Source of the DNA: JB111 sp049856175
Lineage (GTDB): Bacteria > Actinomycetota > Actinomycetes > Actinomycetales > Actinomycetaceae
Direction of reading: 5' to 3'
Assembly: GCF_049856175.1 (NCBI RefSeq)
Contig: NZ_JBNDNA010000003.1
Location: forward strand, 62,001 to 126,000
Length of the DNA: 64,000 nt
This document shows positions 8,494 through 17,713 of the stretch, piece by piece. Below the pieces are notes generated by a model. The model saw nothing but the letters and a program-made list of their open reading frames with translations. It ran no database searches and was not told the origin of the DNA. The translations under genes were made by a program, and so were the position numbers. The number at the start of each line of letters is the position of its first letter. Positions within the stretch are counted from its first letter, which is position 1.

Positions 8494-9132
8494 TCAGGAG
8501 CTCTCGACGCCGTCCGGCACCTGGACATCGACGGGCTCGCCCCAGTCGCGCAGGATCCCGTCCCCACCATCCGGCCCGGTGTCGATGCGAAGGAGCCGGT
8601 CCTCGTCGTCGACCCACCACCGGTGGACCTGGTCGCCGAGGTCCACCTCGTACTCGACCGTCGTGGTGCCCTCGACGTCGGCCTCGCCGACCTCCTCCAT
8701 GGACTCCGGATCCCCCCACGCCTCGGTGGCGCCCGCCCAGTCCCAGCCCTCGATGTGGTTAGCACGGGCCTCGTCGTCGAGGACCGCGTACTCACCGGCA
8801 CCGCCGGTGCGCTCGTACATCGTCCCGTCGATCAGCCGCACCTCGAGGGTCACGGAGCCGTCGTGGTCCCGAGTGGTGAGCGAGAGGAGATCCACCTCCC
8901 CCTCGTCGTCGTATCGCACCACCCCGTCCGTGGTCGTGCCGGCGTCCGGGATGTCGGAGGTCCACTCGAAGGAGAAGGTCGGAGCCTCGCGCATCGCCGT
9001 GGCGACGCGCTCGACGGCGTCGTCCTCCGTCAACGCTTCGTCGCCGCCGCAGCCCGTGAGAACCAGGAGGCTCGAGGCCGCCACCAGCGCCGTCGTGCGA
9101 GCCCGTCGACGTCCCCGCCTCGTTGCGTCCAT
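8494..9132 (-). CDS. Putative lipoprotein, LolA/LppX-like
   Basis: A 212-residue secreted protein. An Arg-rich N-terminus and hydrophobic stretch lead to the lipobox LVLTGCGG, so it should be lipidated at Cys28. The mature part (DAVERVATAMREAPTFSFEWTS and later VEYEVDLGDQVHRWWVDDEDRL) looks like the beta-rich LolA/LppX-type fold of actinobacterial lipoproteins. The call is from shape, not a firm family match. A TACCCT box sits 6 bases before the ATG, so the message is probably leaderless. It is a single gene between the cofactor operon and the catabolic operon, and no link to either is evident. Confidence 0.7.
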   Translation of the reverse strand: MDATRRGRRRARTTALVAASSLLVLTGCGGDEALTEDDAVERVATAMREAPTFSFEWTSDIPDAGTTTDGVVRYDDEGEVDLLSLTTRDHDGSVTLEVRLIDGTMYERTGGAGEYAVLDDEARANHIEGWDWAGATEAWGDPESMEEVGEADVEGTTTVEYEVDLGDQVHRWWVDDEDRLLRIDTGPDGGDGILRDWGEPVDVQVPDGVESS

Positions 9133-9225
9133 CGCACCAGGGTAATGGCGCGCGGCGTCGGCGCCCTCTCAACCTGTCGGGGTGGCGGCGTGCTGGCCCA
9201 CGGCAGTGCCCCGCATCGCACGGCA

Positions 9226-9957
9226 TCACGCAGGGAGGAAGTCCCGCAGCAGGTCGTTGAACGCCGGCCCGACCCGCGGCACCGCATGCCGGGCGCCTGC
9301 GACGACCTCGCGCCGGGCGGACAGCTCGCCGGCCAGGCGGTCGCACAGTAGCTCGAGCGCCTCGGCGTGGCCGCCGGAGACGACCATGACCGGGATCCCG
9401 GCCTCGCGGATGGTGGCGACGTCGATCTGTGCCTCCCACGGCACACGCTCGGCCATGAGCTGCCGGACGCCGTCCGCCATGGCCTCGGGCATCGGGGAGC
9501 GGGGCCACGCCCGCTCCCCGATGATCGCGGCAAACCTCGAGAAGAACCTCTCGGGATCGTCGGGCTCCTCCGCCCAGACCCGCTCCAGCGCCGACACCAT
9601 CTCGCGCACCTCGGGAAGGTCCGGCGCGAGGGCGAACGCGGGCGGCTCGACCACGGTGAGCGACAGCACGGACGAGGGCCGTGCGGCAGCGGCCAGGAGG
9701 CTCACGACACCGCCGTAGGAGTGACCCACCAGGTGCGCCCCGCCGTCAAGGAGCGGGAGGACCGCCTCGACCTCCCGCTCGAAGTCGACGCGTCCCTGGG
9801 CCGTGCTCTGCCCGTATCCCGGGCGGTCGGGAATCACCAGCCGGTAGCTGTCGGCGAGCTCGAGCTGGCGCCGCCACGCCGAGGCCCCCGTGGCGACGTC
9901 CGCGTGGATGAGGACGACGCGGGGACCTGAGCCGTGGCCCTCGACGTGGAGGTGCAT
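9226..9957 (-). CDS. Alpha/beta hydrolase
   Basis: A 243-residue alpha/beta hydrolase with an early HADVATGASAW oxyanion region, the nucleophile elbow GHSYGG (Ser near residue 80), and a late GARHAVPR histidine. It is clearly related to the hydrolase at 16,975: both share a DRPGxG...RVDF...AHLVGHSYG framework. It is last in the minus-strand ligase/ADH/ALDH operon, 5 bases from the ALDH stop. A lactone, enol-lactone or C-C hydrolase role in the island is plausible; the substrate is unknown. Confidence 0.8.
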   Translation of the reverse strand: MHLHVEGHGSGPRVVLIHADVATGASAWRRQLELADSYRLVIPDRPGYGQSTAQGRVDFEREVEAVLPLLDGGAHLVGHSYGGVVSLLAAAARPSSVLSLTVVEPPAFALAPDLPEVREMVSALERVWAEEPDDPERFFSRFAAIIGERAWPRSPMPEAMADGVRQLMAERVPWEAQIDVATIREAGIPVMVVSGGHAEALELLCDRLAGELSARREVVAGARHAVPRVGPAFNDLLRDFLPA

Positions 9958-9962
9958 GCTGC

Positions 9963-11453
9963 CTACGTCAGCGAGGCGTACGGGTCGGCGAGACCGACGT
10001 ACCGGGTCTCGAGATACTCCTCGATGCCTTCCGCACCGCCCTCGCGACCGAGACCGGACTGCTTGACCCCGCCGAAGGGAGCGGCTGCGTTCGACACGAC
10101 GCCGACGTTGACGCCGAGCATGCCCACCTCGATCTCCTCGGTCAGACGGATCGACCGGGCCAGGTCCCGGGTGTACACGTAGGCGACCAGCCCGTACTCG
10201 GTGGAGTTCGCGAGGGTGACGGCCTCCTGCTCCGTGGAGAACGTGACGACCGGCGCGACCGGGCCGAACGCCTCCTCGTGGAGGATGCGCGCGTCCGGCG
10301 CGACGTCCGTGATGACGGTCGGCGGGAAGAAGTAGCCGGGACCATCCGCGGGCGCGCCGCCGGTGAGCACACGCCCGCCGCCGCTCTCGGCGTCGCGGAC
10401 GAGCTCCTCGACCTTGTCCCGACTGCCCGAGTCGATCAGCGGACCGATGTCCGAGCCCTCCTCGGTGCCCCGGGCCAGCCGGAGCGCCCCGAAACGGTCG
10501 GCCAGGCGCGAGGCGAAGTCCTCGGCCACGGACTCGTGGACGATGAAGCGGTTCGCGGCGGTGCAGGCCTCGCCCATATTTCGGAGCTTGGCCAGCATGG
10601 CGCCGTCGACGGCCGCCTCCAGGTCGGCATCCTCGAACACGAGGAACGGCGCGTTGCCGCCCAGCTCCATCGAGGTGCGCAGCACCTGGTCGGCGCTGTC
10701 CTTGAGCAGGCGCCGCCCGACCTCGGTGGACCCCGTGAAGGAGAGCTTCCGCAGGCGCGGATCCTGGAGGAGCGGGCCGGTGACCGAGCTCGCGCTCGAC
10801 GTGGTAACCACGTTGAGCACGCCGGCGGGAAGGCCCGCGTCGGCCAGCACCTGGGCGAGCAGCAGAGTGGTCAGCGGCGTGGCGCTCGCGGGCTTGACCA
10901 CCATCGTGCAGCCAGCCGCGATCGCGGGACCGATCTTCCGCGTCGCCATGGCGAGGGGGAAGTTCCAGGGCGTGATGAACAGGCACGGGCCGACGGGCCT
11001 CTTGTGCACCAGCAGTCGCGTCCTCCCGTCCGGCGCGGTGGAGTACCGACCGTCGATGCGTACCGCCTCCTCCGAGAACCACCGGAGGAACTCCGCGCCG
11101 TAGGCGACCTCGCCCCGGGCCTCGGCGAGCGGCTTGCCCATCTCCAGGGTCATGAGCAGGGCGAAGTCGTCGGTGCGCGCGACCACGGCCTCGTAGGCGG
11201 CGCGCAGGATCTCTCCGCGGACGCGGGGCGCGGTGCGTCGCCACTCCTCCTGTGCGGCCGTCGCGGCGTCGAGGGCCGCGAGACCGTCCTCCGCCGTCGC
11301 GTCCGCGATGCTCAGGAGGACGTCGCCGGTGGCGGGATCCTCGACCGCGAACGTCTTTCCGGAGCCGGCGGCGCGCCACTCACCGCCGATGTACAGCTCG
11401 TTCCTCACCGTGGCGAGCAGGTCCTTCTCGTCGCGTGCAGCGATGGTGGTCAT
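9963..11453 (-). CDS. NAD(P)-dependent aldehyde dehydrogenase (succinate-semialdehyde dehydrogenase-like)
   Basis: A 496-residue aldehyde dehydrogenase of usual length. It has FITPWNFPLAMATRKIGPA, the cofactor region FTGSTEVGRRLL, the general-base glutamate in MELGGNAPF near residue 260 and the catalytic cysteine in NMGEACTAANRF near 295. The arrangement resembles GabD-type semialdehyde dehydrogenases. The ATG overlaps the stop of the upstream alcohol dehydrogenase, so an alcohol-to-aldehyde-to-acid sequence is a reasonable reading. Confidence 0.9.
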   Translation of the reverse strand: MTTIAARDEKDLLATVRNELYIGGEWRAAGSGKTFAVEDPATGDVLLSIADATAEDGLAALDAATAAQEEWRRTAPRVRGEILRAAYEAVVARTDDFALLMTLEMGKPLAEARGEVAYGAEFLRWFSEEAVRIDGRYSTAPDGRTRLLVHKRPVGPCLFITPWNFPLAMATRKIGPAIAAGCTMVVKPASATPLTTLLLAQVLADAGLPAGVLNVVTTSSASSVTGPLLQDPRLRKLSFTGSTEVGRRLLKDSADQVLRTSMELGGNAPFLVFEDADLEAAVDGAMLAKLRNMGEACTAANRFIVHESVAEDFASRLADRFGALRLARGTEEGSDIGPLIDSGSRDKVEELVRDAESGGGRVLTGGAPADGPGYFFPPTVITDVAPDARILHEEAFGPVAPVVTFSTEQEAVTLANSTEYGLVAYVYTRDLARSIRLTEEIEVGMLGVNVGVVSNAAAPFGGVKQSGLGREGGAEGIEEYLETRYVGLADPYASLT

Positions 11454-12571
11454 GCGGTGGCTCCGTCCTCGAACGAGATGATCTGGCGGATCGCGACGCC
11501 GTCGGCCAGCTGGTCCATCGCGACGTTGATGCCGTCGAGCGTGATGCGGGAGGAGATCAGCGACTCGACCGGCAGGCGACCCTCCCGCCACATCTGGGCG
11601 AAGACCGGGATGTCGCGGGCCGGGACGGCCGAGCCGAGATAGCTGCCGACGATGGTCCGCCCCTGGGCGACCAGCCCGAGCGGCTTGAGATCGACCGAGG
11701 CGTCGGGTGAGGGCAGGCCGACCGTGATGGTCGTCCCCCCCGGTGCGGTCGCGGCCAGCGCGCTGTCGAAGGCGCGGGCGTTGCCGGCCGCCTCGATGAC
11801 GATCGAGGCCTTGACGCCCTTCTCGGCCAGCTCCGCCGGCGAGTACGTCTCGTGGGCGCCGAGCGCGCGTGCCGCCGCGAGCTTGTCGTCCACGCCGTCG
11901 ACGCCGATCACCGTGACGCCCGCGTGCGCGAGCGCGGTGAGGAGTGCGGCCATCCCGACACCGCCCAGACCGACGACCATGACGACGTCGCCGTCCTTGG
12001 GATTCGCGGCGTTGACGACGGCACCGCCGCCTGTGAGCACGGCGCACCCGAGGACGGCGGCCACCTCCGGGGGCACGTCGTCGTCGACCGGGACCACCGA
12101 GTGGCGGTCGACGATCGCGTGGGTGGCGAAGGCGGAGACGCCCAGGTGGTGCTTGACCTCCTGACCGTCCCGCTCGAGCCGGTTCGTGCCTCGGAGCAGG
12201 GTGCCCTCGTTGTTCGTCAGACTCCCGCGGACGCAGGGCGCCCGGCCGTCCGTCGCGCATCCCTCGCAGTCCCCGCACCGGGGTAGGAAGGTGAGGACCA
12301 CGCGCTGCCCGACCTGCAGGTCGTCGACGCCGTCGCCGACCTGCTCGATGCGCCCCGCGGCCTCGTGCCCGAGCAGCATCGGGACCGGGCGCACGCGGTT
12401 GCCGTCGATGACGGACAGGTCGGAGTGGCAGACACCGGCCGCCTCGATCCGGACCAGCAGCTCGTCCGGCCCGGGGCCGTCGAGCTCGAGCTCGGACACG
12501 GTGAGTGGACGGGTGCTCCGGTACGGCCTCTCGCGGCCGATCTCCTCCAGGACTGCTCCACGGATCTTCAT
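11450..12571 (-). CDS. Zinc-dependent alcohol dehydrogenase (MDR family)
   Basis: A 373-residue medium-chain dehydrogenase. The catalytic zinc ligands are in GVCHSD and GHEAAG, the four structural zinc cysteines in CGDCEGCATDGRAPC, and the NAD-binding loop in VVGLGGVGMAALL. Its length and the RGTNRL segment fit the class III-like actinobacterial alcohol dehydrogenases. The ATG at 12571 has GGAGG 7 bases upstream and overlaps the ligase stop by 4 bases. It probably oxidises an alcohol intermediate for the ALDH encoded next. Confidence 0.9.
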   Translation of the reverse strand: MKIRGAVLEEIGRERPYRSTRPLTVSELELDGPGPDELLVRIEAAGVCHSDLSVIDGNRVRPVPMLLGHEAAGRIEQVGDGVDDLQVGQRVVLTFLPRCGDCEGCATDGRAPCVRGSLTNNEGTLLRGTNRLERDGQEVKHHLGVSAFATHAIVDRHSVVPVDDDVPPEVAAVLGCAVLTGGGAVVNAANPKDGDVVMVVGLGGVGMAALLTALAHAGVTVIGVDGVDDKLAAARALGAHETYSPAELAEKGVKASIVIEAAGNARAFDSALAATAPGGTTITVGLPSPDASVDLKPLGLVAQGRTIVGSYLGSAVPARDIPVFAQMWREGRLPVESLISSRITLDGINVAMDQLADGVAIRQIISFEDGATA

Positions 12572-14175
12572 CTGCTCGCCTCCATCTTCTGGGGAGTGCC
12601 GGAGTCCTTCGGGAGCTCCGGTCGGTTCTTGGTCAGCTGGAAACGCCGGATCTTCCCGGAGCCCGTGCGCGGGATCTCGTTGACCTCGATGAGCTCGGCC
12701 GGGACCTTGAAGTAGCTGAGGTCCTTGCGGCACGCGGAGAGGACCGCCTCGTGGTCCAGGGCGCTACCGTCCGGGGGGACGACGTAGGCGACGGGCACCT
12801 CACCGAGCATGGGGTGGGGTGCACCCACGACGGCCGCGTCGGCGACGCCGTCGCAGCGCTGCAGGACAGCCTCGACCTCGGCGGGGTAGATGTTCTCGCC
12901 GCCGCGGATGATGAGCTCCTTGACCCTGCCGCTGATGCGCAGGAACCCGTGCTCGTCGCGCTGGCCGAGATCGCCGGTGCGGTACCAGCCGTTCGTGAGG
13001 ACGTCGGCGGTGGCGCCGTCCAGGTTGTGGTAGCCGAGCATGACGTTGGGGCCCTGCACCCAGATCTCCCCCTCGTCGCCCGGCGCGACGTCCTTGAGGC
13101 TCGCCGGATCGACGAGCCGCACCGTCAGCCCGGGGAGCGGCATCCCGCAGGAGCCGAGCACGCGGCTGGCGGTCGGAGAATTGAGGGTCACCATGGTCGA
13201 CGTCTCGGTGATCCCGTACCCGTCGAGAAGACGGACCTGGGCGAACTCCTCGAACTCCGCGTTGAGGTCCGCCGACATGTTGGCGCCTGCGCTGACGCAG
13301 AGACGTAGATGTGGTGCTTCGATCCGGTCGGTCGGCGACCTGTCGATGAGGTACCGGAACATCGTGGGGACGCCCGGGAAGAAGGTCACCGGTTCGTTCG
13401 CCAGCAGGTCGAGGACCTTGCTGGGGGAGAACGACCTGAGGATCCGCTCGCTCGCTCCGGTCGCCACGATCGCGAGGACGCACAGCACGAGCGCGTAGGA
13501 GTGGAACAGGGGGAGCGGGGAGAGGACGAGGTCGTCCGGGCCGAGGTCGGCGATGGTGCTCCAGCAGGCCGCGACGACCCACAGGCAGCTGCGCTGCGTC
13601 AGCTTGACGCCCTTCGGACGGCCGGTGGTCCCCGACGTGTAGAGCATCCAGCACCACTCGTCGAGGCCGGTCGAGTCGGGGCTCTGGACGTCGGGCTCGA
13701 CGGCCATCAGGTCGTCGTACCGACGGATCCGGACCGATCCGTCGACCGCACCGGCGTCCACCGGCGCCGCGCCGGTGACGATGACGAGGTCGACATCGGT
13801 CCCGGGGACGAGCTCGAGGACCGTGTCGAGATGCTCCTGGTCCGTGAGGACCGCCCGGGCTGCGCTGTCGGTGAGGATGTGGGCGAGCTCGGCTGCGGGT
13901 GCGGCCGGGTTCGCGCACACCGTGACGAGGCCCGAGCGTGGAGCGGCGAGGTATCCCTCGGCCACCTCGACGCTGTTGTCGAGGTACATGAGTACCCGCT
14001 CCTGCGGCTTCAGGCCGGCGGCGAGAAGGTGGCCGGCGAGCCGAGAGGTCCGCGTGTCCAGGTCGCCGTAGGTCACTGCCGTGACGTCGTCGACGAACGC
14101 CACTTTGTCCTGACCTGCATGAGCATGCTCCGCCAGCAGCTCGGGGACGGTGCGCACTGCGTCGATGTTCAGCAT
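12568..14175 (-). CDS. AMP-dependent acyl-CoA synthetase/ligase
   Basis: A 535-residue ANL-family ligase with LYTSGTTGRPKGVKLTQ near residue 178, GYGITETSTM, YRTGDLG near 400, RGGENIYPAEVE and the catalytic lysine in PRTGSGKIRRFQL near 506. It is the second such ligase in the island, distinct in sequence from the one at 849. The ATG has GGAGG 4 bases upstream. It is the first gene of a four-gene minus-strand operon and is divergent from the TetR gene at 14,266, with a palindromic operator between them. Confidence 0.9.
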   Translation of the reverse strand: MLNIDAVRTVPELLAEHAHAGQDKVAFVDDVTAVTYGDLDTRTSRLAGHLLAAGLKPQERVLMYLDNSVEVAEGYLAAPRSGLVTVCANPAAPAAELAHILTDSAARAVLTDQEHLDTVLELVPGTDVDLVIVTGAAPVDAGAVDGSVRIRRYDDLMAVEPDVQSPDSTGLDEWCWMLYTSGTTGRPKGVKLTQRSCLWVVAACWSTIADLGPDDLVLSPLPLFHSYALVLCVLAIVATGASERILRSFSPSKVLDLLANEPVTFFPGVPTMFRYLIDRSPTDRIEAPHLRLCVSAGANMSADLNAEFEEFAQVRLLDGYGITETSTMVTLNSPTASRVLGSCGMPLPGLTVRLVDPASLKDVAPGDEGEIWVQGPNVMLGYHNLDGATADVLTNGWYRTGDLGQRDEHGFLRISGRVKELIIRGGENIYPAEVEAVLQRCDGVADAAVVGAPHPMLGEVPVAYVVPPDGSALDHEAVLSACRKDLSYFKVPAELIEVNEIPRTGSGKIRRFQLTKNRPELPKDSGTPQKMEASR

Positions 14176-14192
14176 CGAACCTCCTTCGTTTA

Positions 14193-14210
14193 CTAACGAG
14201 TATTCGTTAG
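14193..14210. promoter_or_regulatory. TetR-type operator palindrome O1
   Basis: CTAACGAGTATTCGTTAG is an almost perfect 18-bp inverted repeat, broken only at the centre, in the 90-bp gap between the divergent ligase and TetR genes. The core AACG-N6-CGTT recurs at 14,969-14,986 and 18,241-18,258. Its position between divergent genes fits autoregulation and control of the ligase/ADH/ALDH operon. Confidence 0.75.
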
Positions 14211-14265
14211 CCTAGCGTGAGGAGGGCCCGAGGGGAAGCCTCGGGCGGGATCGAGGAGCTGGCGG

Positions 14266-14877
14266 TTGATTCGGATGGCACAGTCGGAGGCCGGTGGCCC
14301 CAGGGGCACGATCGACGCGGGGCGTGTGCGTGAGGCCGCTCTGACCACGTTCGCCCGTGTCGGCTTCCATGGTTCATCGATGGGGCAGGTCGCTGCGCTG
14401 CTGGGTGTCCGTGCGCCGTCCCTCTACAACCACATGGCGTCGAAGGATCTCCTGCTCGAGGAGATCGTGCTGGCGACCGCCGAGCAGGTGTGGCGCGACT
14501 TCGAGGATGCCGTGCGGACGGAGCGAACCCCGGAGCGCCGCCTGTGGGCGGCCGTGCGCGTCTACGCCCTGCGGCACGCCACGCACCCTCGCGAGGCGGT
14601 GATCGTCAACCGTGACGCCCGGAGCCTGGCGCCTCCGGCGCGCGATCGCGCGCTGGCCCTGCTGCGCCGGCACGAGCGCGGCGTGCGGGGGCTCATCGAG
14701 GCCGGGGTCGCGAACGGTCGGTTCGGGACGGAGCATCCGGCGCTCGTCTCGTTCGGCGTGCTCGAGATGTGCGTGTCCGTGGCCAAGTGGTTCGACGGCG
14801 GCGGCGATCGGAGTGCGGCCGAGGTTGCGGAGATCTACGCCGACTACGCCCTTCGTATGGCCGGTGCCCGCGATTGA
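14266..14877 (+). CDS. TetR-family transcriptional regulator
   Basis: A 203-residue regulator. The N-terminal helix-turn-helix (TFARVGFHGSSMGQVAALLG, then VRAPSLYNHMASKDLLL) is a classic TetR DNA-binding domain; the C-terminal domain ends EMCVSVAKWFDGGGD. The TTG at 14266 is used because GAGGAG lies about 8 bases upstream; the ATG at 14275 is the alternative and removes 3 residues. It is a paralogue of the TetR at 26,271, sharing PSLYNHM-SK and EMCVSV-WF. It likely senses an acyl-CoA or aromatic intermediate and binds the AACG-N6-CGTT operators; this is inference. Confidence 0.9.
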   Translation: MIRMAQSEAGGPRGTIDAGRVREAALTTFARVGFHGSSMGQVAALLGVRAPSLYNHMASKDLLLEEIVLATAEQVWRDFEDAVRTERTPERRLWAAVRVYALRHATHPREAVIVNRDARSLAPPARDRALALLRRHERGVRGLIEAGVANGRFGTEHPALVSFGVLEMCVSVAKWFDGGGDRSAAEVAEIYADYALRMAGARD

Positions 14878-14941
14878 GCAGCGGCGCGCACCTGTCCGTC
14901 GCCACTGGGTGAGCTCCGGTACCAGGCGTGCTGCTCGGCCC

Positions 14942-14986
14942 TTGACAGGCAGTGAGTGGTGTGCCTAACTAACTATCGCACGTTAG
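14942..14986 (+). promoter_or_regulatory. Promoter with overlapping TetR-type operator O2
   Basis: TTGACA at 14942-14947 and TAACTA at 14966-14971 with an 18-base spacer form a good sigma-70-like promoter. The 18-bp element CTAACTATCGCACGTTAG at 14969-14986 overlaps the -10 box and the start point, a repressor position. It matches operator O1 in its outer half-sites and spacing. It drives the DUF485-symporter-hydrolase operon. Confidence 0.7.
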
Positions 14987-15030
14987 CCCGTCCGGGCTGC
15001 CACGCACGCACGACGAGAAACGAGACAACG

Positions 15031-15381
15031 ATGTCGCAACACACCTCTTCGCCCGAGCAGAGGGAGAAGCAGAAGATCCTCGACGAGGTCGCGCGCAGCG
15101 AGCCGTTCCGGGAGCTCGTCCGGCGTCGGTCCAGGTTCGTCCGCGCCGCGCTGACGTTCTCGATCGCCTGGTTCGGTGGGTTTCTCCTGCTGATCGCGTT
15201 CGCCCCCGACCTCATGGCCACGATCCTCGTGCCGGGCCTTTCGCTCGCGTACCTGCTGGGCTTCTCCCAGTTCGCCCTGGTGTGGGTCGTGACCTGGCTC
15301 TACATCCGCATGTCCGACAGGGTGTTCGTGCCCCTGCAGGAGCGCGCGCTCCTCGTCGCCGAGGAGGTGGCTGCGCGATGA
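15031..15381 (+). CDS. DUF485 small membrane protein
   Basis: A 116-residue protein with a charged N-terminus, the DUF485 motif ELVRRRSRFVRAALTFSIAWF, two transmembrane segments (about residues 35-60 and 70-95) and a charged tail. DUF485 proteins are almost always encoded immediately before acetate/glycolate-type sodium-solute symporters, as here, where the stop overlaps the symporter ATG by 4 bases. They are thought to assist that transporter. The exact role is unknown. Confidence 0.88.
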   Translation: MSQHTSSPEQREKQKILDEVARSEPFRELVRRRSRFVRAALTFSIAWFGGFLLLIAFAPDLMATILVPGLSLAYLLGFSQFALVWVVTWLYIRMSDRVFVPLQERALLVAEEVAAR

Positions 15382-16937
15382 ACATGACCCGCTTCATCTT
15401 CTTCGCCCTGATCATCGTGGTGACGATCGGTGTCACCGTATGGGCCTCGCGTCGCACGAGCACCCAGGCGGACTTCTACGCCGCAGGCCGCGGGATCAGT
15501 GCCCGCCAGAACGGCCTGGCGATCTCGGGCGACCTCATGTCGGCCGCGACCTTCCTCGGTTTCACCGGTCTGATCTACCTCAACGGGTTCGACGGTTGGG
15601 TCATGGCGATGGCGGCCCTGTGGTCCTTCATCCTCATCCTCCTGCTCCTCGCGGAGCGCATGCGCAACGCCGGCCAGTTCACGGTGGCAGACGTGCTGTC
15701 CTTCCGGATGTCGGCGCGGCCGGTGCGCGGGGCGACCGGCATCGCCACCCTGGTCATCGCCATCTTCTACCTCGTCGCCCAGCTGGTCGGCGCCGGCGTG
15801 CTCCTGCAGGCCCTCGTCGGCCTGCGCTTCGACGCCGCGGTCGTCATCACCGGCGTGGTCATGCTCTCCTACGTCGTGTTCGGCGGCATGCTCGCCACGA
15901 CCTGGGTCCAGATCATCAAGGCTGTCCTGCTGCTCTCGGTCGGCATCGCACTGACGGTGGGGATCATCGCCCAGTCCGGCCTCAACCCGTTGGGCATCTT
16001 CGACGCCGCGGCCGACCGTCACCCTCTGGGTGAGGGCTACCTCGGCCCGGGCGGCACCGGCGAAAGCCCGTGGAACACCCTGTCCTCGGCAGCCGCCTAC
16101 GGCATCGGCACCGCGGCGCTCCCGCACGTACTCATCCGGTTCTTCACCGTGCCCGACGCGAAGGCCGCGCGGAACTCGGTCGGTTGGGCGGTCGGCATCA
16201 TCGGCGCCTTCTTCATCGGTACCTCGTTCTTCGGCTACGGCGCGCGTCACCTGCTGCCGGAGGGCTCGGAGGAGGCCACGGCCGGCGGCAACCTCACCGC
16301 ACCTCTCCTGGCCGAGCACCTCGGTGGCGGCGCGGGAACCGTGGGCGGCGACATCTTCATCGCCGTCGTCACCGCCGTCGCATTCGCGACCATCCTGGCT
16401 GTCGTGGCCGGACTCCTCATCTCCGCCTCCGGAGCGGTCTCTCACGACCTGTGGTTCAACGTGCTCAAGCACGGTCAGCCGCGCGACGAGCGGCAGGGGA
16501 CCCTTGTCGCACGCCTGGCCGCCCTCGTGGTCGGGGGGCTCGCGATCGTCGTCACGCTCATGGTGGGCGGCTCGACCAACGTCGCTGTGCTCGTGGGCCT
16601 GGCGCTCTCGGTCGCGGCGAGCGCGAACTTCCCGGCGCTGGTCCTCTCCCTCATCTGGAAGCGGTTCAACACGGCGGGTGCGGTCGTGGGCATCTTCGTG
16701 GGGCTCATCAGCTCTGTCGTCCTCATCCTCGTCGGGCCGCACGTGTGGCCCGGTGGGCCGGAGGAGGCGCTGTTCCCCATGGTGTTCCCGGTCCTGGTCT
16801 CCGTGCCGCTCGGCTTCCTGGGCTGCTTCGTGGGCACCCTGCTGGGTGCTCGGCGCGACACGGACGAGGACCGCTACACCGAGCTTCACGTCCGGTCCAT
16901 GACCGGCCTCGGCGCCGAGGGCGCGAGCTCGCACTGA
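15378..16937 (+). CDS. Sodium:solute symporter (SSS family, ActP-like cation/monocarboxylate symporter)
   Basis: A 519-residue, roughly 13-helix transporter. The early block DFYAAGRGISARQNGLAISGDLMSA is diagnostic of the acetate/pyruvate branch of the SSS family, followed by GFTGLIYLNGFDG and the later ALPHVLIRFFTVPDAKAAR. The start overlaps the DUF485 stop. It is under the putative operator O2 and is therefore probably induced together with the catabolic genes. It would import a monocarboxylate with Na+ or H+; the substrate is unknown. Confidence 0.92.
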   Translation: MNMTRFIFFALIIVVTIGVTVWASRRTSTQADFYAAGRGISARQNGLAISGDLMSAATFLGFTGLIYLNGFDGWVMAMAALWSFILILLLLAERMRNAGQFTVADVLSFRMSARPVRGATGIATLVIAIFYLVAQLVGAGVLLQALVGLRFDAAVVITGVVMLSYVVFGGMLATTWVQIIKAVLLLSVGIALTVGIIAQSGLNPLGIFDAAADRHPLGEGYLGPGGTGESPWNTLSSAAAYGIGTAALPHVLIRFFTVPDAKAARNSVGWAVGIIGAFFIGTSFFGYGARHLLPEGSEEATAGGNLTAPLLAEHLGGGAGTVGGDIFIAVVTAVAFATILAVVAGLLISASGAVSHDLWFNVLKHGQPRDERQGTLVARLAALVVGGLAIVVTLMVGGSTNVAVLVGLALSVAASANFPALVLSLIWKRFNTAGAVVGIFVGLISSVVLILVGPHVWPGGPEEALFPMVFPVLVSVPLGFLGCFVGTLLGARRDTDEDRYTELHVRSMTGLGAEGASSH

Positions 16938-16974
16938 TCCGGTCCGCCGGCGCTACGACTCCCGAGGAGGAACG

Positions 16975-17709
16975 ATGCACGTCAACGTCTGGGGCTCGGC
17001 GGGGCCCGAGGCCCTGCTGGTCCACGGGAGCGGCGCGGGCGGCGAGCTCATGTGGCGCCGGCAGCGACCCCTCGCGGAGGGACGTCGCCTCCTCGTCGTC
17101 GACCGCCCGGGCCACGGTGGGACGCCCGCTCGGGCCCGGGTCGACTTCGACGACGAGGCGGACCTCCTCGAGGACGTGCTCCCGGACGGCGCGCACCTGG
17201 TCGGGCACTCCTACGGCGCCGTCGTCAGCCTGACCCTCGCCACCCGTCATCCGGAGCGCGTGCGGTCGGTCGTCGTCAGTGAGCCCCCGATATACGGGAT
17301 CGCCGCGGACGACCCGGCCGCGCGCCGACTGATGGAGGACGCCGCCGACCTGTGGGACGACACCGGGCTCGACCCGCACACCTGGTTCGACCGCCTGGCC
17401 GACCTCATCGACGAGCGCAAGTACCCGGGAGGTCTGCCGCCGGCGGCGGTCAGGGGCGTGGAGCTGCTCCGGGGCGAACGTCGCCCGTGGACCGCCCGGC
17501 CGGAACTCGAGCGCCTGGCGGATGCGCGCGTGCCGGTGCTCGTCCTCTCGAGCGGGTCCGTCGCCGGGATGGAGGCGACGTGCGACGCGGTGGCCGCCCG
17601 GACGGGCGGCCACCGCGAGCTGGTGCCTGGGTCCGGCCACAGCGTCCCGCGCGAGGCGGAGCGCTACAACTCCCTCGTCGCGGACTTCTGGGACTCGGTC
17701 GAGGCTTGA
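16975..17709 (+). CDS. Alpha/beta hydrolase
   Basis: A 244-residue hydrolase with VHGSGAGGELMW, DRPGHGGTPA, the nucleophile elbow GHSYGA (Ser near residue 80) and the late histidine in GSGHSVPR. It is a paralogue of the hydrolase at 9,226 in length and motif spacing. GAGGAGGA precedes the ATG. It follows the symporter by 37 bases and likely shares its transcript. Its end is only 4 bases from the end of the convergent thioesterase gene. Confidence 0.82.
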   Translation: MHVNVWGSAGPEALLVHGSGAGGELMWRRQRPLAEGRRLLVVDRPGHGGTPARARVDFDDEADLLEDVLPDGAHLVGHSYGAVVSLTLATRHPERVRSVVVSEPPIYGIAADDPAARRLMEDAADLWDDTGLDPHTWFDRLADLIDERKYPGGLPPAAVRGVELLRGERRPWTARPELERLADARVPVLVLSSGSVAGMEATCDAVAARTGGHRELVPGSGHSVPREAERYNSLVADFWDSVEA

Positions 17710-17713
17710 ACCA

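Noticed and set aside
16938..16974. Separate promoter for the hydrolase at 16,975
   Set aside because: Only 37 bases, no promoter boxes; a shared transcript with the symporter is simpler.
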